Shown here one piece after another: positions 53,925 through 62,108 of a stretch of 64,000 nt of DNA. The position numbers were made by a program, and so were the translations under genes. Origin of the DNA: Clostridiales bacterium (GTDB taxonomy: Bacteria; Bacillota; Clostridia; Oscillospirales; Oscillospiraceae). Within the stretch, counting starts at the first letter, position 1; every line of letters starts with the position of its first letter. The notes under the pieces were generated by a model that saw only the letters and a list, made by a program, of their open reading frames with translations, was not told the DNA's origin and made no database searches. The stretch spans positions 21,545 to 85,544 of the forward strand of contig SFPN01000004.1 in assembly GCA_004551945.1 (NCBI GenBank), written 5' to 3'.

Positions 53925-54898
53925 TGGAATACCGCTCCTTTAACCAGGCCATGAAAGAGCGCTTTGGCTGCAAGGTCTACAAGCTGGCCCTGGACGGCGG
54001 GCTGACCTGCCCCAACCGGGACGGGACCCTGGGCACCCGGGGCTGCATCTTCTGCAGCAGCGCCGGCTCCGGGGAGTTTTCCGCTCCCGCCCGGGGGGAT
54101 ATCCCAAAGCAGCTGGCCCAGGCCAAAGCCCGGGTGGAACAGAAGAACAAGGGCGGCAAATACATCGCCTACTTTCAGAGCTTCACCAACACCTATGGAC
54201 CTCTGCCTTACCTGGAGGCCATCTTCCGCCAGGCAATGGCTCCGGAGGACGTGGCAGCCCTCTCCATTGGCACCCGGCCGGACTGCCTGCCCCCGGCGGT
54301 GGTGGAGCTGCTGCAAACCCTCAGCCGAGAGAAACCGGTGTGGGTGGAACTGGGGCTGCAAACCATCCACCTGGAGACCGCCCGGTATATCCGCCGGGGC
54401 TACGACCTGGCGGTGTATGACGACGCGGTCCGGCGTTTAAAATCCGCCGGGCTGGAGATTATTACCCACGTTATTTTAGGCCTGCCCGGAGAGACCAGGG
54501 TAGACATGGTGGAGACCGCCCGCTATGTAGGCCGCGCCGGGGGAGATGGCATCAAGCTCCAGCTGCTTCATGTGCTGGAGGGAACCGACCTGGCCCGGGA
54601 CTACCGGGCGGGCAAGGTGCCGGTTCTGTCCCTGGAGGAATACATCTCCATTCTGGAGGACTGTCTGGCGGTTCTGCCGCCGGACATGGTGATTCACCGG
54701 CTCACCGGCGACGGAGCCAAGCGGGATCTGCTGGCTCCTTTGTGGAGCGGAGATAAAAAGCGGGTGCTGAACGCCATCCGCACCGCTTTTCAGCGGGACA
54801 ACGTCCGGCAGGGCAGCCGGTATCTGCCGCAGGAGAAACTTGATACAGGGAGCATCCCTGTGAACAAAACAGGAGGAAACAACCATGACCAAAATTGA
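53924..54898 (+). CDS. TIGR01212-type radical SAM protein (YhcC-like)
   Basis: Radical SAM enzyme of 324 residues. The cluster cysteines are Cys 29, 41 and 44 in LTCPNRDGTLGTRGCIFC, the long-spaced CX11CX2C pattern of the YhcC/YtqA group. Further family blocks are YFQSFTNTYGP, IGTRPDCLP, WVELGLQTIHLETA and VILGLPGE. The reaction of this group has not been firmly established to my knowledge. Its 3' end overlaps the start of the CobW-type gene by 14 bases. Confidence 0.9.
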   Translation: MEYRSFNQAMKERFGCKVYKLALDGGLTCPNRDGTLGTRGCIFCSSAGSGEFSAPARGDIPKQLAQAKARVEQKNKGGKYIAYFQSFTNTYGPLPYLEAIFRQAMAPEDVAALSIGTRPDCLPPAVVELLQTLSREKPVWVELGLQTIHLETARYIRRGYDLAVYDDAVRRLKSAGLEIITHVILGLPGETRVDMVETARYVGRAGGDGIKLQLLHVLEGTDLARDYRAGKVPVLSLEEYISILEDCLAVLPPDMVIHRLTGDGAKRDLLAPLWSGDKKRVLNAIRTAFQRDNVRQGSRYLPQEKLDTGSIPVNKTGGNNHDQN

Positions 54899-56093
54899 CA
54901 TTTTTTCCGGTTTCTTAGGGGCCGGTAAGACCACCCTCATCAAAAAGCTGATTCAGGAGGCCTACCAGGGGGAAAAGCTGGTTCTGATCGAAAATGAGTT
55001 CGGCGAAATTGGCATCGACGGCGGCTTCCTGCAGGACGCCGGGGTGGAGATCACCGAGATGAATTCCGGCTGCATCTGCTGCAGCCTGGTGGGCGACTTC
55101 GGCCAGGCTCTGGAGCAGGTGCTCTTCCAGTTCAAGCCCGACCGCATCCTCATTGAGCCCTCCGGCGTGGGCAAGCTGTCCGACGTCATCGGCGCAGTCC
55201 AGCGGGTGGACAGCCAAGACATCCAGCTCAACGCCTTCGTCACCGTGGCCGACGCCTCCAAGTGCAAGATCTATATGAAGAACTTCGGCGAGTTCTTCAA
55301 CAACCAGATTGAGCACGCTGCCGCCATCGTCCTCAGCCGCACTGCTGGCATGACCGAAAAGAAGCTGCTGGACACCGTGAAGCTGCTGCGGGAGCACAAC
55401 GCCAACGCCCCCATCATCACCACCCCCTGGGAGGAGCTGGACGGCAAGCAGATCCTGGAGACCATGGAGAACAAGGACACCCTGAAGGAAGAGCTGGCCC
55501 GTCTGGCCGCCGAGCAGGCTGCCCACGACGAGGAGCACGGCCATCACCACGACCACGATCATGATCACCACCATCACCATCATGACCACGACCATGAAGA
55601 CCATGATCACGAGGAGCATGAGCATCATCACGACCATGATCATGACCACGGGGAGCATGAGCACCACCACGATCACGACCACGACCATGACCATGAGGAG
55701 CACGAGCATCACCACCATCATGACCATGACCACGAGGAGCACGAGCATCACCACCATCATCATCATGACCACGATCATGAGGACAGCTGCTCCTGCGGCC
55801 ACGACCACGACGCCGACGAGGTCTTCATCAGCTGGGGTGCTGAGACGCCCCGGAAGTACACTGAGGCTGAGATCACCGGCGCCCTGAACGCCCTGGCCGA
55901 CGAGGCAGCCTACGGCGTGGTTCTTCGTGCCAAGGGCATCGTCCCCTGCGACGACGGCACCTGGATTCACTTTGACTATGTCCCCGGGGAGGAGAACGTC
56001 CGCCGGGGTCCTGCCGGGATCACCGGCCGCCTGTGTGTCATCGGCTCTGAGCTGAATGAGGACGCGCTGGACGTGCTGTTCCACCTGAACTAA
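54885..56093 (+). CDS. G3E GTPase (CobW/YjiA-type) with a long His/Asp metal-binding tract
   Basis: CobW-family metallochaperone-type GTPase, 402 residues. The P-loop is FSGFLGAGKTTLIKKL, the metal-binding CxCC motif is SGCICCSL (Cys 63, 65, 66), and LIEPSGVGKLSDVI follows. Residues about 212-309 are an insertion of His, Asp and Glu in blocks such as EEHEHHHDHDHDH, ending in CSCGHDHD. The CobW C-terminal domain follows (KYTEAEITGALNAL, DGTWIHFDYVPGEENVR). G3E proteins deliver Zn, Co or Ni; the tract would store or buffer such a metal. AGGAGGAAACAACC precedes ATG 54885. Confidence 0.93.
   Translation: MTKIDIFSGFLGAGKTTLIKKLIQEAYQGEKLVLIENEFGEIGIDGGFLQDAGVEITEMNSGCICCSLVGDFGQALEQVLFQFKPDRILIEPSGVGKLSDVIGAVQRVDSQDIQLNAFVTVADASKCKIYMKNFGEFFNNQIEHAAAIVLSRTAGMTEKKLLDTVKLLREHNANAPIITTPWEELDGKQILETMENKDTLKEELARLAAEQAAHDEEHGHHHDHDHDHHHHHHDHDHEDHDHEEHEHHHDHDHDHGEHEHHHDHDHDHDHEEHEHHHHHDHDHEEHEHHHHHHHDHDHEDSCSCGHDHDADEVFISWGAETPRKYTEAEITGALNALADEAAYGVVLRAKGIVPCDDGTWIHFDYVPGEENVRRGPAGITGRLCVIGSELNEDALDVLFHLN
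55519..55812 (+). repeat. Degenerate His/Asp/Glu codon repeat inside the CobW-type gene
   Basis: Nearly 300 bases made of CAC/CAT, GAC/GAT and GAG codons, with a recurring unit encoding EEHEHHHDHDHDH in at least four variants. Low complexity makes it prone to length change and to assembly errors. Confidence 0.9.
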
Positions 56094-56110
56094 GGGAAGG
56101 GGACCGCGCT

Positions 56111-57058
56111 ATGATGGAAGAAATCCCTGTTTACCTCTTTACCGGTTTTCTGGACGCAGGAAAAACCAAGTTCATCCAGGAGACCCTGGAGGACGTCCGT
56201 TTCAACAACGGCGAGAGCACCCTCCTGCTCCTCTGCGAAGAGGGGGAGGAGGAGTACGAGCCCTCCACCTTCTCCGGCCACAACGTGTTCATTGAACTGA
56301 TCGACGACCAGTCGGAGCTGACCCCCACCAACCTGGAGCGGCTGCAGAAAAAGCACGCGGCAGAGCGGGTCATTGTGGAGTACAACGGCATGTGGATGCT
56401 GGACGACCTGTACCAGAACATGCCTGATTCCTGGCTGGTCTACCAGGAGTTCATGTTTGCCGACTCCCAGACCTTTTTGACCTACAACGCCAACATGCGG
56501 GGCCTTGTGGTGGATAAGCTGAAAAGCTGCGAAATGGTGGTGCTGAACCGGGCCGATGAAAAGGTGGACAAGGTAGAGATCCACAAGATCATCCGGGCCG
56601 TCAGCCGCCGGACCAACATCGCCTACGAGGACCGCACCGGCGAGGTGTACTACGACGATACCCCCGAGGAGCTTCCCTTCGACATCGAAGCCCCCGTCAT
56701 TCAGATTACCCCGGAGAACTATGCCATCTGGTACCAGGATATCTCCGAGGAGCCGGACAAGTACAAGGGCAAGACCATCCATGTGGGCGGCTTCCCCATG
56801 GTCCGGGAAAAGCTCCCTGCGGGCAGCTTCATCTTCGGCCGGAAGGTGATGACCTGCTGCGTGGAGGATATCACCTTCGCCGGGCTGCTCTGCACCGGCG
56901 GCAACCCCAAAACCCTCCGTGACGACCAGTGGATTGAGCTGACCGCAAAGGTCGCCATCAAGCACAACCGGGTCTACAACAAGAAGGGTCCCGTTCTCAA
57001 CGTGATTGACATCCAGCCCGGCACCGCGCCGGCGGAAGAAGTGGCCACCTTCTACTGA
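56111..57058 (+). CDS. P-loop G3E-like GTPase joined to a YcgQ/DUF1980-like C-terminal domain
   Basis: A 315-residue protein with a CobW-like P-loop (YLFTGFLDAGKTKFIQETL) and a mid-region NRADEK that resembles the G4 guanine-specificity motif. The CxCC metal motif of CobW proteins is missing; the equivalent place reads LLLLCEEGEEEYE. From about residue 215, DKYKGKTIHVGGF, FIFGRKVMTCCVEDITFAGLLC and DDQWIELTAKV look like the C-terminal domain of YcgQ/TIGR03943 proteins. Those are normally partnered with a YcgR-type permease that is absent here. It is 17 bases downstream of the His-rich GTPase. Domain fusion and metal role are inference. Confidence 0.8.
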   Translation: MMEEIPVYLFTGFLDAGKTKFIQETLEDVRFNNGESTLLLLCEEGEEEYEPSTFSGHNVFIELIDDQSELTPTNLERLQKKHAAERVIVEYNGMWMLDDLYQNMPDSWLVYQEFMFADSQTFLTYNANMRGLVVDKLKSCEMVVLNRADEKVDKVEIHKIIRAVSRRTNIAYEDRTGEVYYDDTPEELPFDIEAPVIQITPENYAIWYQDISEEPDKYKGKTIHVGGFPMVREKLPAGSFIFGRKVMTCCVEDITFAGLLCTGGNPKTLRDDQWIELTAKVAIKHNRVYNKKGPVLNVIDIQPGTAPAEEVATFY

Positions 57059-57071
57059 TTCCAAAACAAAC

Positions 57072-57118
57072 ATGCGCCCCCTGCCATCCACATGAGATGG
57101 CAGGGGGCGCGTTTTCCT
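57072..57118. terminator. Strong terminator between convergent GTPase and RND operons
   Basis: GCGCCCCCTGCCATC and GATGGCAGGGGGCGC form a 15-bp stem around a short loop, followed by GTTTTCC. It serves the plus-strand GTPases and, less clearly, the minus-strand efflux operon. Confidence 0.88.
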
Positions 57119-57123
57119 TTCTG

Positions 57124-60100
57124 TTATTGAGGCGCTTCCGCTTCTGCGGGTTGTTGGGAGCCGATGCCGCTGGCCCGGGCTTCCGCCGCGGCCAGCGCCT
57201 CCGCCAGGCGGGCCTGCTTCTTCGCTCTGCGCCGCTGGAAGGGCCCGCCGATCTTTTCCGAAAGGCTGTCCAGCAGGGAGTAATACACTGGGGTGAAGAG
57301 CAAGGTGACCACCGTGGAGATCACCATGCCGAAGATCATCACAATGCCCATGGGCTGGAGCATTTCGTTGCCTTCCCCTGTGCCCACCGCCATGGGGATC
57401 AGGGCCAGCACCGTGGTCAGGGTGGTCATCAGAATGGGGCGGACGCGAAGGGGACAGGCCGCCAGAATAGCCTCATTCTTCTCCATGCCGCTGGCCCGGC
57501 GGATGCTGATATAGTCCACCAGGACGATGGAGGCGTTCACCACCGTGCCCACCAGCATGATAAGAGCCAGCAGGACAATGATGGACAGGTCCTGCCTGGT
57601 AAGAGGCAGGCCAAAGAGAGCGCCGGACAGGGCGATGGGGAGAATCAGCATCACCATCACCGGCATGATAAAGGACTCAAACTGGGCCGCCAGGATGAAA
57701 TACACCAGGCCGATGGCCACCATCATCGCCAGGAACAGGGTGTAGAAGTTTTCCATAATCTCCGTGTAGGTGCCGCTGATCTCCGCCTGATAACCGTCGG
57801 GCAGTGCGTAGGCGTCCAGAACGGCCTGGACCTGCTCGGTAATGGAGGTGGTGTCGCCGCTGATGGAGTTGCCGGTGACCTGGATCTGCCTGGCCTGGTC
57901 GGTCCGGGTGATGGTCTGGGGGGTTAGCTCCACAAAGACCTCTGCCACGGAGGACAGGGGTATGGTACCGCCCATAGGGGTGGGGATTGGCATGGAGCGG
58001 GCGGCGTCCAGGCTCTTTGCGCTGGCGCTGCTGCCCTGAACCACAATGTCCAGATCGTCTCCGTTCAGGGTCATGGTGGTGGCAGTGGTGCCGGTGAGCT
58101 CCGCCCGGACGGCTGCGCCGATGGTGGCGGTGGTCAGGCCATATTGGGCAGCCGCTGCGTGGTTCACCGCGATTTTAATGGCGGGGATGCTGTTTTCCAG
58201 GGAATTGGTTACGTTCTCCGCGTCGTCCAGCCCGGCAATCTGCTGGGTCAGGTCATTGGCAATCCGGGTCAGCGTGTCGTAGTCCGGGCCGCTGACGTTC
58301 ACCTCAATGTCATTTCCGCTGCTGATGGAGTCCACCATGCTGGAGGCGCCCGCGGTGATCTCACACCCGGCAATGTCCCGGAAGTGGTTGTTTAAGTCTC
58401 TGGCTACCTCCTTGCTGGAGCGGTCACGCGCCTGGCGGCCTACCAGGTTTACCGTAATAGAGGCAGACTCTGTGCCGCTGCTCATGAGGCTTCCGCCGAC
58501 GGTCATGTACATATTGTCCAGCTCCGGGCAGTTTTCCTGGACGATCCCCATCACCCGGTCGCCGTAGGCAATGGTGTCCTCCAGCTCAGTGCCTGTGGGC
58601 ATGTCCACAGTGATGCTCACCATGCCCTGATCCATGTCGGGAAGCAGGACGAGGTTGGTGGTCAGGCAGCTGAGAAGGAACACGGCCACCATGGCCACTG
58701 AAATCAGGCAGGCTTTCAGCCGGTGGCTGATAAAGTACGAGAGCAGGCTGTGATACTTTGCGGAAAGCCACGCCGCTTTTTCTCCGAACCTGGAGGGTTT
58801 GGTTCCGGCGGTCAGCTTTTGCAGGCGCACCGCGGTTTCATCCAGCAGGAAGTAGCACATGAGGGGAACCAGGGTCAGGGCGATGAGCAGGGAGGAGAAG
58901 ATCAAAAAGGCAACGGTCAGGGAGAAGTCCTTGAACAGCATACCGCTTAAGCCCCCGCTGAGGCCGATGGGGAGAAAGACCGCGATGGTGGTAAGGCTGG
59001 AGGCGGTAATGGAGGTGACCACCTCTCCGGTCCCCAGCACGCAGCTGTCATACCGGCTGAAGCCGTCGCTGGCGTACCGGTAGATGTTTTCCAACACCAC
59101 GATGGAATTATCCACCACCATACCGATGCACATGGCAATCCCGCCCAAACTCATCATGTTCAGGGAGATGTCAAAGATGTTCATCAGCAGAAAGACCGTC
59201 AGCACGCAGAAGGGCATGGACAGGGAAATGGTAACCGTAGGGCCGCCCCTGCGCAGGAAGGCAAAGACCACCACGGCGGAGAGAATCACGCCCAGGACGA
59301 TATTTTGGATGGCGTTGCCAGCCACCTGCATAATGTAGTCGCTGGCTTTGTACACAATCAGCGGCTCAATGCTGGGGTTGTCCTCCTTCACTTCCTCCAG
59401 CGCCTTGACCACCTTGTTGGAGATCTCCACCTCGTTGGCCCCGGCGCGCTTGTTGATGGTGAGAACAACGCAGCTTTCCCCGTCAACCTTGGCGGCGCTT
59501 TCCTCCAGGGAGGTGTCCAGATAGACGGCGGCGATTTCATTCAGCCGCACCGAGCCCCCCTGGGGCAGAAAGATCATGGTGTTGGCCACGTCCTCCACCG
59601 TCTGAAACTGGCCGTTGGTGGTGGCGGTGAGCACGTTGGTGCCGTTGTGCACGTCGCCCCCCGGATAGAGCACGTTGGCAGCGGCCAGATAGTCGGACAC
59701 GTTGGAGATGGTCAGCCCATAGCCGGACAGGGCGGAGGGATTGGTCTCCACCACAATTTTTTGCTGGATACCGCCGGTGATATCCACCGAGGCCACGCCG
59801 TCCAGACGTTCCAGAGCCGGACCCACGGTGTCGTCGGCCACGTTCTGCAGCTGCACCAGGTCGCTGCCCCCCAGGGCAATGACGGCCACAGGCATCATGT
59901 CGTTGATGTTGAAGTTATAGATGATGGGGTCGCTGCATCCATCCGGCAGGGTCAGCATGTCGAACTTTTCCCGCAGCTTGATGGCGGCGTTGTCCACGTC
60001 CGTGTCTTCCTGGTAGGTAATCATAACCATGCTGAAATTCTCCGAGGAGGAGGACTCAATGGCGTCAACCCCCGCCAGGGTGGAGATGCTGGACTCCAGG

Positions 60101-60297
60101 GGCCGGGTGACCAGCTGCTCGATGTCCTCGGGGCTGGCGCCTGCATAGGTGCAGACTACTACGGCAGCCGGGTACTCCATGTTGGGCATCAGGGAGAGCT
60201 TCAGGTTGGAATAAAAGACCACGCCAAACAGGGCGATCATCAGAAAGGCCAGGATGGTTGTGACCTTGTGCTTGATACAAAAGGCGGAAACTTTCAT
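57124..60297 (-). CDS. RND-family efflux permease (HAE1/AcrB-like)
   Basis: Proton-driven RND pump of 1057 residues. N-terminal membrane anchor ILAFLMIALFGVVFYSNL is followed by the first porter domain (MEYPAAVVVCTYAGASPEDIEQ), TM2-6 with GMVVDNSIVVLENIYRY (the Asp of the proton relay region), the second porter domain, and TM8-12 with GTVVNASIVLVDYI and RPILMTTLTTVLALIPMA. It starts three bases after the adaptor stop. In Firmicutes such pumps work without an outer-membrane channel and can export drugs, lipids or peptides. Substrate is unknown. Confidence 0.94.
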   Translation of the reverse strand: MKVSAFCIKHKVTTILAFLMIALFGVVFYSNLKLSLMPNMEYPAAVVVCTYAGASPEDIEQLVTRPLESSISTLAGVDAIESSSSENFSMVMITYQEDTDVDNAAIKLREKFDMLTLPDGCSDPIIYNFNINDMMPVAVIALGGSDLVQLQNVADDTVGPALERLDGVASVDITGGIQQKIVVETNPSALSGYGLTISNVSDYLAAANVLYPGGDVHNGTNVLTATTNGQFQTVEDVANTMIFLPQGGSVRLNEIAAVYLDTSLEESAAKVDGESCVVLTINKRAGANEVEISNKVVKALEEVKEDNPSIEPLIVYKASDYIMQVAGNAIQNIVLGVILSAVVVFAFLRRGGPTVTISLSMPFCVLTVFLLMNIFDISLNMMSLGGIAMCIGMVVDNSIVVLENIYRYASDGFSRYDSCVLGTGEVVTSITASSLTTIAVFLPIGLSGGLSGMLFKDFSLTVAFLIFSSLLIALTLVPLMCYFLLDETAVRLQKLTAGTKPSRFGEKAAWLSAKYHSLLSYFISHRLKACLISVAMVAVFLLSCLTTNLVLLPDMDQGMVSITVDMPTGTELEDTIAYGDRVMGIVQENCPELDNMYMTVGGSLMSSGTESASITVNLVGRQARDRSSKEVARDLNNHFRDIAGCEITAGASSMVDSISSGNDIEVNVSGPDYDTLTRIANDLTQQIAGLDDAENVTNSLENSIPAIKIAVNHAAAAQYGLTTATIGAAVRAELTGTTATTMTLNGDDLDIVVQGSSASAKSLDAARSMPIPTPMGGTIPLSSVAEVFVELTPQTITRTDQARQIQVTGNSISGDTTSITEQVQAVLDAYALPDGYQAEISGTYTEIMENFYTLFLAMMVAIGLVYFILAAQFESFIMPVMVMLILPIALSGALFGLPLTRQDLSIIVLLALIMLVGTVVNASIVLVDYISIRRASGMEKNEAILAACPLRVRPILMTTLTTVLALIPMAVGTGEGNEMLQPMGIVMIFGMVISTVVTLLFTPVYYSLLDSLSEKIGGPFQRRRAKKQARLAEALAAAEARASGIGSQQPAEAEAPQ

Positions 60298-60300
60298 GGC

Positions 60301-61461
60301 TCACACCTCGCCGGAGACCACGCGGACCGGATCGCCTTCGGACAGGTAGAACTGCCCCACGGTTACCAGACGCTCTCCCCCCGACAGACCCGCGGTAATT
60401 TCGGTAACGCCGTCGCCCACCAGGCCGGTCTCCACCATCACCTTATGGGCCAGATCCTCGCTGTCCAGGATGTACACATACTGCCCGTCCACCCCGGTCT
60501 GGATGGCCTCTGTGGGGATGACCACCACATTGTTCTGGGTGTCGGTGTAGAAGGTCACGTCGGCAAACATGCCGGAAAACAGGCCGGAGGTCATCGAGGA
60601 GGGAATCTGGATGGTCACACTATATAGATGGGTCTGGGGGCTGGGGGACCAGCCAATGGAGGAGATGGTTCCCTGGAAGGATTGATTCGCAGAGGAAATG
60701 GTCACATCCGCCCGACCGCCCTTGGTCAGCTTGGAGACCAGAGATTCGGACACGGCGGTGCTGACCTCCATGTTGGAGGTGGACTCAATGGTAGCCACTG
60801 GCGCGCTGGGGGCGACAAAGTTGTTTTTCGAGGCGTTCAGCGAGACGACTGTCCCGGAAATGGGCGCCACCACTCTGCCGCTGCGGTCCACGTTTGCCAG
60901 AGAGGTCTCCAGCTGGGCAATGGTGGCCTCGTAGTTCTTCATGGATACCTCCAGCTGGCTCAGGGCGCTGTTCATGCTGGCCCGGGCATTGTCCAGGCTC
61001 GCCTTGGCGCTGTCCACCACCAGCTCGGGAACGACGCCCTTTTCAAAGAGATCCTGGACCTCTTCCACGGTCTTCTCCGCCTGGGCCACCTGCTGGGACA
61101 GAAGGGCGGACTGATCCGCATAGCTTTTCCTGGCGCTTTCATAGCTCATGACAGCCGTATCGTAATTGGCCAGGGTCGAGGAAATGTCCAGGGTGCAGAT
61201 GGTCTGCCCGGCGGAGACCGTGTCGCCCACCTCCACATACACGTCGGTGCACTGGGCGGAGACCGCCACAAACACCGATTGCTGGTCGCCGGAGGCCACC
61301 TGCCCGGAGACTCTGTTCTCCGCGGAGATGCCGCCTCTCTCCACCAGGGCCACTTCCACAGGGGTGGCGGTGTCCTCTGGCTCCGGCTCCTCCTCACCGC
61401 ACCCGCTCAGGGCCAGCAGGGCAATCAGGGCCATTGTGATCGAAAGGATTCTTTGTTTCAT
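60301..61461 (-). CDS. RND efflux membrane-fusion (adaptor) lipoprotein
   Basis: HlyD/AcrA-type adaptor of 386 residues with a lipoprotein signal (LLALSGCGEEEPEPE; lipidated Cys about residue 21). The lipoyl-like halves are FVAVSAQCTDVYVEVGDTVSAGQTICTLD and RVVAPISGTVVSLNASKNNFV; a coiled-coil hairpin lies between (about 95-195). Beta-barrel and membrane-proximal domains end with YVYILDSEDLAHKVMVETGL. It is co-transcribed with the RND pump and the MarR regulator. GGGAGGGACC precedes ATG 61461. Confidence 0.94.
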   Translation of the reverse strand: MKQRILSITMALIALLALSGCGEEEPEPEDTATPVEVALVERGGISAENRVSGQVASGDQQSVFVAVSAQCTDVYVEVGDTVSAGQTICTLDISSTLANYDTAVMSYESARKSYADQSALLSQQVAQAEKTVEEVQDLFEKGVVPELVVDSAKASLDNARASMNSALSQLEVSMKNYEATIAQLETSLANVDRSGRVVAPISGTVVSLNASKNNFVAPSAPVATIESTSNMEVSTAVSESLVSKLTKGGRADVTISSANQSFQGTISSIGWSPSPQTHLYSVTIQIPSSMTSGLFSGMFADVTFYTDTQNNVVVIPTEAIQTGVDGQYVYILDSEDLAHKVMVETGLVGDGVTEITAGLSGGERLVTVGQFYLSEGDPVRVVSGEV

Positions 61462-61483
61462 TGGGGTCCCTCCCGGGGCGATC

Positions 61484-61939
61484 TCAAAGCTCCTCAGAGC
61501 TTAGGTTTTTCTCTATTTTACTTAAAATGGAACGCATGGCGTCCTGCTCCTCCTGGCTCAGGCCGCGGACCATCTGCTGGTTCAGACCGGTAAACAGCTG
61601 ATGGACCTGGCTTCCCACCAGTCTGCCCTGGGGGGTGAGCACCAGCTTTTTCAGCCGGGCATCGTGGGGAACGGAGCGCCGCTGGATGAGGCCTTTTTTC
61701 TCCAACGTGTTGAGCAGGCTGCTGATGGTAGACCGCCGGAGCTTAAAAAAGCTCTCCAGGTCCCGCTGATACAAATCCTTCTCCTCCTGGAAAAACAGAA
61801 AGCCGATGGCGGTCAGCTGAGAGACTGTCATCCCCTGGAGCAGGGCGTCAGGAAGCCGGCGGATGGCAATCCGGTGGAGCAGATTCATCACACACATGAA
61901 CTGGGTGATATTCAGGGACGGATTCTCCAGGTATTCCAT
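61484..61939 (-). CDS. MarR-family regulator of the efflux operon
   Basis: Winged-helix MarR repressor, 151 residues. The recognition-helix region is LESFFKLRRSTISSLLNTLEKKGLIQRR and the wing is VPHDARLKKLVLTPQGR. ATG 61939 follows GGGAGG with eight bases between; a GTG at 61948 is too close to that site. The gene is first in the RND operon, so autoregulation is likely. It is divergent from an ABC exporter and could control both. Confidence 0.92.
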   Translation of the reverse strand: MEYLENPSLNITQFMCVMNLLHRIAIRRLPDALLQGMTVSQLTAIGFLFFQEEKDLYQRDLESFFKLRRSTISSLLNTLEKKGLIQRRSVPHDARLKKLVLTPQGRLVGSQVHQLFTGLNQQMVRGLSQEEQDAMRSILSKIEKNLSSEEL

Positions 61940-61982
61940 AGACCTCACCTCCCAAGAATGTTAGAAATCGTACAATATGGTC

Positions 61983-62011
61983 ATGATACTCTATCCTATC
62001 GGAAATGTCAA
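61983..62011 (-). promoter_or_regulatory. Promoter of marR-adaptor-RND operon
   Basis: On the minus strand TTGACA (62011-62006) and TATCAT (61988-61983) are 17 bases apart, a near-consensus promoter 44 bases before the marR start. Confidence 0.8.
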
Positions 62012-62052
62012 TAACAGGGGAAAGAGGGGGAAAAACATCTCCGGCCTGGGAA

Positions 62053-62081
62053 TTGAAAGAATCGCCGGGGAACGATATAAT
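62053..62081 (+). promoter_or_regulatory. Promoter of the ABC exporter
   Basis: TTGAAA (62053-62058), 17 bases, TATAAT (62076-62081), 27 bases before GTG 62109. About 40 bases separate it from the divergent marR promoter. Confidence 0.8.
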
Positions 62082-62108
62082 AAGGGGAAACGGAAAGGAG
62101 GCTCCTGT

